Positions 15,895-24,317 of a DNA stretch of 36,784 nt are shown here, piece by piece. The notes beneath the pieces were generated by a model. The model saw only the letters and a program-made list of their open reading frames with translations, had not been told where the DNA came from and searched no databases. Positions within the stretch are counted from its first letter, which is position 1; each line of letters opens with the position of its first letter. The translations under genes and the position numbers were made by a program. The DNA is taken from assembly GCA_019114225.1 (NCBI GenBank), contig DXFW01000009.1, positions 1 to 36,784 of the forward strand, in the 5' to 3' direction. The stretch comes from Candidatus Allofournierella pullicola (lineage in GTDB: Bacteria; Bacillota; Clostridia; Oscillospirales; Ruminococcaceae).

Positions 15895-18144
15895 ATGGCA
15901 AAGAAACAGACGAAAAAATCAGCGCCCGCCCGGCCTCAGCTGGGCGATAACGTAGAAATTCCCGGCGCCGGTGTGGTGGTGCGCACGCCCATCACCGAAA
16001 CGCTGGAACAGAACTACATGCCCTACGCCATGAGCGTCATCGTCAGCCGCGCGCTGCCGGAGATCGACGGCTTCAAGCCCGCCCACCGCAAGCTGCTCTA
16101 CACCATGTACGGCATGGGCCTGCTCAAGGGCGTGCGCACCAAGAGCGCCAACATCGTGGGCAGCACCATGCACCTGAACCCCCACGGCGACGCCGCCATC
16201 TACGACACCATGGTGCGCATGGGCCGGGGCAACGAGAGCCTGCTGGTGCCCTTTGTGGATTCCAAGGGCAACTTCGGCAAGGCCTACAGCCGTGACATGG
16301 CCTGCGCCGCCAGCCGTTACACCGAGGCCAAGCTGGAGCCGGTGTGCGAGGAGCTCTTCCGCGACATCGACAAGGACACGGTGGAGTTCGTTCCCAACTA
16401 CGACGGCACCACCACCGAGCCCACCCTGCTGCCGGTGACCTTTCCCACCATCCTGGCCAACAACACTCTGGGCATTGCCGTGGGCATGGCCTCCAACATC
16501 TGCTCCTTCAACCTGAGCGAATTGTGCGAGTCCACCATCGCCCTGATGAAGGACGAGAGCCATGACCTGCTCACCACCCTGCCCGCGCCGGACTTTGTGG
16601 GCGGCGGCGAAATTCTCTACAACGAGGACGAGCTGCGCAAAATTTACGAGACCGGCCGGGGCAGCGTGCGGGTGCGGGCCATCTGGAACTACGAAAAAGA
16701 CGGCAACATGATCGAGATCACCCGCATTCCTCCCACCACCACCGTGGAGGCGGTGATGGACAAGATCGCGGAACTGGTGAAAAGCGGCAAGATCAAGGAG
16801 ATCAGCGACATGCGCGACGAGACCGACCTGAACGGTCTCAAGCTCACCATCGACCTGAAACGCGGCCAGGACGCGGAAAAGCTCATGCAAAAGCTCTTCC
16901 GCCTCACCCCCCTGGAGGACAGCTTCGCCTGCAACTTCAACGTGCTGGTGAGCGGTCAGCCCAAGGTGATGGGCGTGCGGGAGATCCTCACCGAGTGGGT
17001 GGCCTTCCGGGCCGAGTGCGTGCGCCGGCGCACCTACTTTGACCTCAAGGGAAAAGAAAAACGCATGCACCTGCTGAAAGGCCTTGAAGCCATCATGCTG
17101 GACATCGACAAGGCCATCTCCATCGTCCGCGAGACCGAGGAGGAGGAAGAGGTGGTCCCCAACCTGATGATCGGCTTCGGGATCGACCAGGTGCAGGCGG
17201 AGTATGTGGCGGAGATCAAGCTGCGCCATCTCAACCGGGAGTACATCCTCAAGCGTACCAAGGAGATCGAGGAACTGGCCGCGGAGATCGAGCGCCTGGG
17301 CGACATCCTCAAGAGCCCGGCCAAGATCCGCCGCATTATCATGGACGAGCTGGCGGCCGTGGCCAAAAAGTACGGCGAGCCCCGCCGCTGCCCCATCCTC
17401 TACGACGCTCCCGAGACCGAGGAGACCGTGGAAGAGGACACCATGCCGGACTACCCCGTCACCGTGTTCTTCACCCGGGAGGGCTACTTCAAAAAAATCA
17501 CCCCCCAGTCGCTGCGCATGAGCGGCGAGCAAAAGCTGAAGGAAGGGGACGAGATCAGCTGGCAGTGCGAGACTCACAACACCGCCTGGCTGCTCTTCTT
17601 CACCAACCGCTGCCAGGTCTACAAGTGCCGCGCGGGCGACTTTGCCGACACCAAGGCCAGCGTTCTGGGCGACTTCGTGGCCGTCAAGCTGGGCATGGAA
17701 GAAGGGGAGACCCCCATCTTCCTGGCGGTCACCGATGACTACAAGGGCCACATGCTCTTCTTCTTCGCCAACGGCAAGTGCGCCCGGGTGCCCCTTTCCA
17801 GCTACGCCACCAAGCAGAACCGCAAAAAGCTCCTCAACGCCTACAGCGACAAGGAGCCTCTGGCGGCTATGCTCCAGCTTCCCGAAAGCGAGGAGTTGGC
17901 GGTGCGCACCAGTGCCGGGCGGCTGTTGCTGGTGCACTCCACCCAGATCAGCGAAAAGACCACCCGCGATTCGGCGGGCGTGTCGGTCATCACCCTCAAG
18001 AAGAACCAGACCATCGAGAGCGTCAAACCCGCCTCTGCCATGGAGCTGGCCAACCCCCACCGTTACCGGGTGCGCACCCTGCCCGCCGCCGGCGCGCTGC
18101 TGCGGGAGGAAGACCTGGCCGAGCAGCTGCAGCTCACCCTGTAA
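15895..18144 (+). CDS. parC: Type IIA topoisomerase A subunit (ParC-like)
   Basis: DNA-cleaving subunit. The 749-residue protein has the winged-helix domain with the catalytic tyrosine in AASRYTEAKL, the tower and coiled-coil, and a C-terminal beta-propeller-like part with blade repeats (FFTREGYFKK, LLFFTNRCQVYK, MLFFFANGKCAR, LAVRTSAGRLLLV). No GyrA-box (QRRGGKG-like) is present in the first blade, where gyrase A proteins carry it. Absence of that box is the usual sign of topo IV (decatenase) rather than gyrase. The quinolone-binding Ser of E. coli GyrA (S83) is Ala here (HGDAAIYDT), while the Asp four residues on is kept. It is co-transcribed with the B subunit. Confidence 0.9.
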   Translation: MAKKQTKKSAPARPQLGDNVEIPGAGVVVRTPITETLEQNYMPYAMSVIVSRALPEIDGFKPAHRKLLYTMYGMGLLKGVRTKSANIVGSTMHLNPHGDAAIYDTMVRMGRGNESLLVPFVDSKGNFGKAYSRDMACAASRYTEAKLEPVCEELFRDIDKDTVEFVPNYDGTTTEPTLLPVTFPTILANNTLGIAVGMASNICSFNLSELCESTIALMKDESHDLLTTLPAPDFVGGGEILYNEDELRKIYETGRGSVRVRAIWNYEKDGNMIEITRIPPTTTVEAVMDKIAELVKSGKIKEISDMRDETDLNGLKLTIDLKRGQDAEKLMQKLFRLTPLEDSFACNFNVLVSGQPKVMGVREILTEWVAFRAECVRRRTYFDLKGKEKRMHLLKGLEAIMLDIDKAISIVRETEEEEEVVPNLMIGFGIDQVQAEYVAEIKLRHLNREYILKRTKEIEELAAEIERLGDILKSPAKIRRIIMDELAAVAKKYGEPRRCPILYDAPETEETVEEDTMPDYPVTVFFTREGYFKKITPQSLRMSGEQKLKEGDEISWQCETHNTAWLLFFTNRCQVYKCRAGDFADTKASVLGDFVAVKLGMEEGETPIFLAVTDDYKGHMLFFFANGKCARVPLSSYATKQNRKKLLNAYSDKEPLAAMLQLPESEELAVRTSAGRLLLVHSTQISEKTTRDSAGVSVITLKKNQTIESVKPASAMELANPHRYRVRTLPAAGALLREEDLAEQLQLTL

Positions 18145-18170
18145 AAGCGGTTTGCAGCCCAAGAATTTCC

Positions 18171-18199
18171 TTGCATTTTGCCGGGTCTTGTGCTATGAT
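18171..18199 (+). promoter_or_regulatory. Promoter of secG-rnr
   Basis: TTGCAT (18171-18176), 17-base spacer, TATGAT (18194-18199), about 48 bases before the secG start. Confidence 0.7.
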
Positions 18200-18246
18200 G
18201 TTCATTGCATAAAAGCGTGTATCAAAAGCTAAGGAGCGTTTACACT

Positions 18247-18492
18247 ATGAGTATTATCGAGATCGTTTGCGGCGTCGTGCTGATGCTGGTGGCTGTGGCC
18301 ATCATCTACCTCACCCTGGCGCAGGAGTCCAAGGGCAAGGGCCTGTCCGGCGCGATCATGGGCGAGGGCGGCATGATGGAAGCGGGCCGCACCCGCCGCA
18401 AGGACGTGAAGCTGGCCAAGGCCACCCGCATTCTGGGCGTTGTGTTCCTGGTGGTCATCCTGCTGGTGAGCGTCGTCAGCGTCATGGAGTAA
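18247..18492 (+). CDS. secG: Preprotein translocase subunit SecG
   Basis: Small accessory subunit of the SecYEG channel. The 81-residue protein has two membrane helices (about 2-22 and 57-79) joined by a cytoplasmic loop with the family signature: QESKGKGLSGAIMGEG in place of the usual QxxKGxGLSG(A/S). The ATG at 18247 follows AAGGAG; the frame extends upstream only through the leader. The gene before rnr in many Firmicutes is secG, as here. Confidence 0.93.
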   Translation: MSIIEIVCGVVLMLVAVAIIYLTLAQESKGKGLSGAIMGEGGMMEAGRTRRKDVKLAKATRILGVVFLVVILLVSVVSVME

Positions 18493-18506
18493 ATCCGCAT
18501 CTTCAA

Positions 18507-18536
18507 GGGGGTTCGCAGACGGCGGGCCCCCTTTTT
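18507..18536 (+). terminator. Terminator-like hairpin between secG and rnr
   Basis: GGGGG (18507-18511) and CCCCC (18527-18531), loop GC-rich, then five T (18532-18536). It may reduce read-through into rnr; no separate promoter is clear in the 36 bases that remain before rnr. Confidence 0.6.
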
Positions 18537-18571
18537 CTAAACCGCCCCGGCTGGGGCATGGGGGAAAGTAT

Positions 18572-20647
18572 ATGTCCATTCGATCAAAAGTGCTGCGGGA
18601 GCTGGAAAAACGGCCCCGCCGCCTGGGAGAACTGAAAAGCATGCTGGGCAACGACAAAAAGGTCCAGCGCGCGGTGGAGGAACTGGCCGCGGGCGGGCGT
18701 ATCCTGTGCAAAAACGGCGCCTGGTTCGCCGCCAAAAGCGGCCTTGCCGATTCCGCCGTCGCCTGCAAGCTGGTCAAGCTGGGCGAGAATTTCGCCTTTG
18801 CCGCTCAGGCCGGCGGGCCGGATATCTTCATCCCCGGGCGGGGCCTCAACGGCGCGCTGCCCGGCGACGAGGTGCTGGTGAAACTGTTTGACAAACCCAA
18901 GGTGCCCGGCAGCCTGGAGGGCGAGGTGCTCGCCGTCTCCAAGCCCCGCGCCACCTTTGTGGGCGTGGTGGTGGCCGAGGGCGGCAAGCTGTTCCTTGCG
19001 CCGGACGACTGCCCCTTCCTGCGCCTGCAGATCAAGAAAAGCGCCGCCGGCGGCGTGCGCGCGGGCGACAAGGCGGCGGTGGAACTGCTGGAGCGGGGCG
19101 GCGACTATGCCGACCACCGGGCCGGCGTTGCCATGCGTTTCGGCAGCGCCGAAAAGGCGCGTCAGTGCGTGCGGGCGCTGCTCTACGCCGCGGGCCGCAC
19201 CCGCCAGTTCCCCGACAAGGTGAAAGCGGAGGCCCGGGCGGTCACCGAGCCCGGCCCGTCGGACGTCAAAAAGCGGCTGGACCTGCGCGCCGAGCCCATC
19301 TTCACCATCGACTCCGCTGAGACGAAAGACATCGACGACGCCATCAGCGTCACCGCCAGCGCCGACGGCTGGCAGCTGGGGGTGCACATTGCGGACGTGA
19401 GCCACTATGTGCGCTCCGGCAGCGCCATGGACAAGGAGGCCATGCAGCGGGGGACCTCGGTCTATTTTGCCGACAGCGTCATCCCCATGCTGCCCCGGCA
19501 GCTTTCCAACGGCGTGTGCAGCCTCAACGAGGGTGCCGACCGCCTGGCTTTTTCCTGTATCATGCAGCTGGACAAGACCGGCGCGGTGCAGAATTTCCGG
19601 TTTGAAAAAACCGTCATCCGCAGCCGGGTGAAGGGTGTCTATTCCGAGATCAACGCTCTGCTGGCGGGCACCGCCGACGAGACGCTGGTGGAAAAATACG
19701 CCCCGGTGGCCGCTCAGCTGCCGGTGATGGCCCAGCTCTATCAGAGGCTGGACGCTGCCCGCAAGGCCCGGGGCGCCATCGACATCGAGACCGACGAAGC
19801 AAAACTTCTGCTGGACGAAGAAGGCCGCTGCATTGGGCTGGAAAAGCGGCAGCGGGGCCTTTCCGAACGGATGATCGAAGAATTCATGCTGCTGGCCAAC
19901 CAGTGCGCGGCAAAGCTTGCCCGCAGCCGTCAGCTGCCCTTCGTCTACCGGGTGCACGAGAGCCCCGACGCCGAAAAGACCGAGCGCCTCAAGGACCTTC
20001 TGCACATCGCGGGCCTGAACGCGGACTTCAAGGGCGAGGCTCCCACCGTGGCGGAACTTGCCGCCATTCTGGACGCCACCCGCGGCCAGCCGCTGGAGCG
20101 GGCGGTGCACATGGGCGTGCTGTGCAGCATGGCCAAAGCATGCTATCAGCCCGCGCCCAAAGGGCACTTCGGCCTGGCGCTGCAGGATTATTCCCACTTT
20201 ACCAGCCCCATCCGGCGCTATCCGGACCTGGCCATCCACCGTATCCTCAGCGATTTTTGTGCCGGGGTCAGCGAACGGGAACTGGAAACCCGCTATGCCG
20301 CGTTCGCCGCAGCAGCCAGCGAGGCTTCCAGCGCCGCGGAGGTTGCCGCCATGCAGCTGGAGCGCAATGCCGACAGCTGCTACAAGGCCGAGTATATGGC
20401 CGCGCATCTGAACGAGACCTTCAGCGGGCGGGTGTCCGGCGTCAGCCGCCATGGCTTCTTTGTGGAGCTGGACAACACCGCCGAGGGCTTTGTGAACGCC
20501 GACACCCTGGGCGGCGAGCCGGAACTGGTGGAGGGCTTCAGCCTGCGGGCGGGCGGCCGCCGCTGGCAGCTGGGCGACGAAGTGCGGGTCAAGGCCGTGG
20601 GAGCCGACGTGGCCCTGGGTCGGGTAGATTTCGAACTGGCGGAATAA
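18572..20647 (+). CDS. rnr: Ribonuclease R
   Basis: Processive 3'-5' exoribonuclease able to degrade structured RNA. The 691-residue protein has an N-terminal winged-helix region (about 1-60), cold-shock-like OB folds, the RNB catalytic domain with its acidic cluster (ETKDIDDAISV, then HIADVSHYV), the YSHFTSPIRRYPDL motif, and a C-terminal S1 domain (FSGRVSGVSRHGFFVEL). No basic C-terminal tail is present. It follows secG, the usual Firmicutes order, but smpB is not next; two small genes follow instead. The start is the ATG after GGGGGAAAG. Confidence 0.95.
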   Translation: MSIRSKVLRELEKRPRRLGELKSMLGNDKKVQRAVEELAAGGRILCKNGAWFAAKSGLADSAVACKLVKLGENFAFAAQAGGPDIFIPGRGLNGALPGDEVLVKLFDKPKVPGSLEGEVLAVSKPRATFVGVVVAEGGKLFLAPDDCPFLRLQIKKSAAGGVRAGDKAAVELLERGGDYADHRAGVAMRFGSAEKARQCVRALLYAAGRTRQFPDKVKAEARAVTEPGPSDVKKRLDLRAEPIFTIDSAETKDIDDAISVTASADGWQLGVHIADVSHYVRSGSAMDKEAMQRGTSVYFADSVIPMLPRQLSNGVCSLNEGADRLAFSCIMQLDKTGAVQNFRFEKTVIRSRVKGVYSEINALLAGTADETLVEKYAPVAAQLPVMAQLYQRLDAARKARGAIDIETDEAKLLLDEEGRCIGLEKRQRGLSERMIEEFMLLANQCAAKLARSRQLPFVYRVHESPDAEKTERLKDLLHIAGLNADFKGEAPTVAELAAILDATRGQPLERAVHMGVLCSMAKACYQPAPKGHFGLALQDYSHFTSPIRRYPDLAIHRILSDFCAGVSERELETRYAAFAAAASEASSAAEVAAMQLERNADSCYKAEYMAAHLNETFSGRVSGVSRHGFFVELDNTAEGFVNADTLGGEPELVEGFSLRAGGRRWQLGDEVRVKAVGADVALGRVDFELAE

Positions 20648-20711
20648 GCAAGGGAATATTTGCCTAAACTGGTGGCATAAACCTTTTTTGAAGGAAAGGG
20701 GAGTGCACACC

Positions 20712-20975
20712 ATGGGCCTTGCGCTTTTGTTTGCAAAGTCCGCCTCCGCGCAGCCTGAACTGGCCGCCCTCAAGCCGCCCTGCCGCGGTTCGGGGCAGTT
20801 GGAACAGGACCTGCGGGACTGCATGGCGGACATGCGCCAGAACCAGCTGCTGTTCGATATGGAGACCGAGCCGGAACTCATCGATCAGCGCATTTACGAA
20901 TATCAGGCGATCCAAAGCCGCTATCGCTATCTGCAGCGGCAGGCCCGGGCCGCAGGGCTGCGGGCCATCCTGTGA
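20712..20975 (+). CDS. yaaL: DUF2508 (YaaL-like) protein
   Basis: An 87-residue soluble protein with the DUF2508 pattern: a short N-terminal piece, then QLEQDLRDCMADMRQNQLLFD, and ELIDQRIYEYQAIQSRYRYL, with the conserved IDxxIYE and RYxYL. The function of the family is unknown; in Bacillus yaaL lies between recR and bofA. Here bofA also follows, overlapping by four bases. I chose the ATG at 20712, 8-9 bases after AGGAAAGGGGAG; the in-frame TTG at 20688 lies upstream of that site, so a start there would put the ribosome-binding site inside the gene. Confidence 0.82.
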   Translation: MGLALLFAKSASAQPELAALKPPCRGSGQLEQDLRDCMADMRQNQLLFDMETEPELIDQRIYEYQAIQSRYRYLQRQARAAGLRAIL

Positions 20976-21238
20976 ACGGGGTGCCCTGGCCGGTGTGGGC
21001 CGCCGCAGCGGCGGCTCTGCTGGCCGTGGGCTTTGCCGCGGCGCGTCACCGGCGGCCTGCCGGGGCGGCGCTTTCCAGCGCCGTGGCGGGCATTGCCGCC
21101 CTGGGCGCGGTGAACATGCTTGCGCCCTTTACCGGCGTGGGCCTGGCGCTCAACTGGTTCACCTCCTTTGCGGCGGTGGTGCTGGGGGTGCCGGGGGTCA
21201 TCTGCCTGCTGGCCATGCGGCTGCTACTTCGGACATAA
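20972..21238 (+). CDS. bofA: BofA-family membrane protein
   Basis: An 88-residue protein with two or three membrane segments. The C-terminal part matches the BofA signature: VNMLAPFTGVGLALNWFTSFAA, then LGVPGVICLLAMRLL, with the conserved (I/L)N...T...LG(V/I)PGV. In Bacillus BofA holds back SpoIVFB cleavage of pro-sigma-K during sporulation. The start is a GTG overlapping the yaaL stop (GTGA), so the pair is translationally coupled. Nothing else in this window is sporulation-specific, so its role here is open; the family assignment is by eye. Confidence 0.72.
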   Translation: MNGVPWPVWAAAAAALLAVGFAAARHRRPAGAALSSAVAGIAALGAVNMLAPFTGVGLALNWFTSFAAVVLGVPGVICLLAMRLLLRT

Positions 21239-21242
21239 CAAC

Positions 21243-21279
21243 AAAAAGGGCGTTCCCTTTCGCAGGGAACGCCCTTTTT
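21243..21279. terminator. Bidirectional terminator shared by bofA and rnpB
   Basis: Perfect 11-bp arms GGGCGTTCCCT (21248-21258) and AGGGAACGCCC (21264-21274), five T after and five A before. It serves rnr-yaaL-bofA on the plus strand and the RNase P RNA on the minus strand. Confidence 0.88.
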
Positions 21280-21631
21280 GCAAGAAAACGACCGGACCGT
21301 AAGCCGGGTTCTGTATTAAACGGCAATCTATCTTGGCCTTGCGTTGCCGCAAGGCTCACGCCACCTCCGGGGCGCGCGGGGAGCGCATATGCCCCATACG
21401 GGTGTTGCTTCTGGTAGGGTTTACATAGCCGCAAAGTCGCCAGTGCGCTGGTGAGCTCTTACCTCGCCTTTCCATCCTTACCGTGCAGGGCACGGCGGTT
21501 TCTTTCTGTTGCACTATCCCTGGGGTCGCCCCCGGCTGCCGTTAGCAGTTACCATTCCCCTGTGAAGCCCGGACTTTCCTCAGAGCGGACGCAATGCCGC
21601 CCCGCTGCCGTATGTTCCACTCGTTTTCCTG
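21280..21631 (-). ncRNA. rnpB: RNase P RNA, type A
   Basis: Catalytic RNA that cuts 5' leaders from pre-tRNAs. On the minus strand the universally conserved blocks are present: GAGGAAAGTCCGGGC (21567-21581) near the 5' side, AGGGTGAA-like and ACCGCC...TAAG elements in the middle, and ACAGAACCCGGCTTA near the 3' end (21294-21308). The ends are set by helix P1: the 5' GCAGGAAAACGA (21620-21631) pairs fully, with one G-U, with the 3' end at 21280-21291. Length is then about 352 bases. A promoter lies upstream and a terminator abuts the 3' end. Small reading frames over this interval are spurious. Confidence 0.95.
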
Positions 21632-21637
21632 CAGGGT

Positions 21638-21666
21638 ATTGTAGCACAAACCGCGCCGGACCGCAA
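21638..21666 (-). promoter_or_regulatory. Promoter of rnpB
   Basis: On the minus strand TTGCGG (21661-21666) and TACAAT (21638-21643) are 17 bases apart, and the RNA starts about 7 bases on. Confidence 0.75.
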
Positions 21667-21706
21667 GTTTTTTGCGCGCCGCGCGCTTTTTGCACGGAAT
21701 TTTTTC

Positions 21707-21735
21707 TTGCAATGAAGCAAAAGCGGTTTTATAAT
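21707..21735 (+). promoter_or_regulatory. Promoter of gdhA
   Basis: TTGCAA (21707-21712), 17-base spacer, perfect TATAAT (21730-21735), about 55 bases before gdhA and divergent from the rnpB promoter. Confidence 0.8.
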
Positions 21736-21774
21736 GACACTATGGGCCGCTAAAGCGGCAGAGGGAAAGTATAG

Positions 21775-23139
<1,365 letters not shown>

Positions 23140-23162
23140 TTTTCTGAACCGACAAAATGCAG

Positions 23163-23198
23163 CGAAGCCCGCCGGAAAACCGGCGGACTTCGTTTTTT
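23163..23198 (+). terminator. Terminator of gdhA
   Basis: CGAAGCCCGCCGG (23163-23175) and CCGGCGGACTTCG (23180-23192) pair around AAAA with one mismatch, then six T. Confidence 0.85.
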
Positions 23199-23242
23199 CC
23201 ACCTGCTGGAAAAAACCACAGCAAATGGACGGCGCGGGGCGG

Positions 23243-23271
23243 TTGCGCGGCGGCGGCTTTTGTGCTAAAAT
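23243..23271 (+). promoter_or_regulatory. Promoter of the pseudouridine synthase gene
   Basis: TTGCGC (23243-23248), 17-base spacer, TAAAAT (23266-23271). Confidence 0.55.
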
Positions 23272-23309
23272 ATAAAAGTACGTCACATGGTAAAAGGGGA
23301 GGTGGGCGT

Positions 23310-24200
23310 GTGCCCCAGCAAACGCCCGCGGAACTTTCTTTTTTTGTGGCTCCGCCCTTTGACGGATACCTCCTGCGGGATTTTCTCGCCAGGATGGGAG
23401 TGTCCTCGGGGCTCGCCCGGCAGGTCAAGCGGGCCGGCGGCTTTTTTGCCGCAGACCGGCCCCTGCGCACCTGTGACCGGGTGGCCGCAGGCATGACAGT
23501 GCGCTTTGCCCTGCCTCCCGAACCGCCCACCACCGTGGCGGCAGAGCACATCCCCCTGCGGATCGTTTACGAAAGCGCCCACGCCGTGGTGCTGGACAAG
23601 CCCGCGGGCATGGCGGTGCACCCCACCCTGAACTACGCCGGCGGCACGCTGGCCAATGCGTGGATGGGGCTGCTGGAAGAACGGGGCGAAACGGGCGTGT
23701 TCCGCCCGGTGAACCGCATCGACTGCAACACCTCCGGCCTTGTGCTCTGCGCCAAGAATGCCTTTGCAGCGCCGCTGCTGGCCCAAAGCGCCGAGAAGTG
23801 GTATCTGGCGCTGGTGCAGGGCGTTCCGCCCGAAGAAAAGGGCGTCATCGACGCGCCCATCGGCCGCGCGCCGGGCAGTATCATCCTGCGCTGTGTGTGC
23901 GACGAGGGCAAGCCCAGCCGCACGGAATACGAAGTGGTGCGCCGCTGCGGGCCGTACACGCTGGTCAAAGCCCGCACTCTTACGGGCCGCACCCATCAGC
24001 TGCGGGTCCATTTTTCCCACGTTGGCTGCCCGCTGGCGGGGGATGACCTCTACGGAGGCTGCAGAACGGACATCGGCCGCCATGCGCTGCACTGCGGCTG
24101 TATCCGGTTCACCGAGCCGGCCTCCGGCGAGACGGTGCAGGCGGAAAGCCCACTGCCGGCGGACATGGCTGCCCTGGCGGAGAATGTGACGGGGATTTGA
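23310..24200 (+). CDS. RluA/RluD-family pseudouridine synthase
   Basis: Converts specific uridines of rRNA or tRNA to pseudouridine. The 296-residue protein has an S4-like RNA-binding N-terminus (about 10-75), then the catalytic domain: VLDKPAGMAVHPT, the catalytic aspartate in NRIDCNTSGLVL (the common form is HRLD-TSG, so His is Asn here), and GRTHQLRVHFSHVGCPLAGDDLYG near the end. The exact target base cannot be told. I choose the GTG at 23310, after GGGAGG, because the promoter places the transcription start near 23278, downstream of the other in-frame start. A short gap and a new promoter precede the M23 peptidase gene. Confidence 0.88.
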   Translation: MPQQTPAELSFFVAPPFDGYLLRDFLARMGVSSGLARQVKRAGGFFAADRPLRTCDRVAAGMTVRFALPPEPPTTVAAEHIPLRIVYESAHAVVLDKPAGMAVHPTLNYAGGTLANAWMGLLEERGETGVFRPVNRIDCNTSGLVLCAKNAFAAPLLAQSAEKWYLALVQGVPPEEKGVIDAPIGRAPGSIILRCVCDEGKPSRTEYEVVRRCGPYTLVKARTLTGRTHQLRVHFSHVGCPLAGDDLYGGCRTDIGRHALHCGCIRFTEPASGETVQAESPLPADMAALAENVTGI

Positions 24201-24228
24201 AAATCCTGTGAAAAACCACGCCCCCGCC

Positions 24229-24258
24229 TTGTCCCCAAAGGGGCAAAAAGAGTACAAT
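24229..24258 (+). promoter_or_regulatory. Promoter of the M23 peptidase gene
   Basis: TTGTCC (24229-24234), 18-base spacer, TACAAT (24253-24258). The spacer contains the palindrome CCCCAAAGGGG, a possible operator. Confidence 0.5.
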
Positions 24259-24317
24259 AAAACATGAACACGCGCATGCCGCGTGTATCTTTTGCGAGAA
24301 AGGAGGAGACAGCGCCC

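Noticed and set aside
21284-21753. Short coding frames over the RNase P RNA
   Set aside because: The interval is fully explained by the RNA, with conserved blocks and matching ends.
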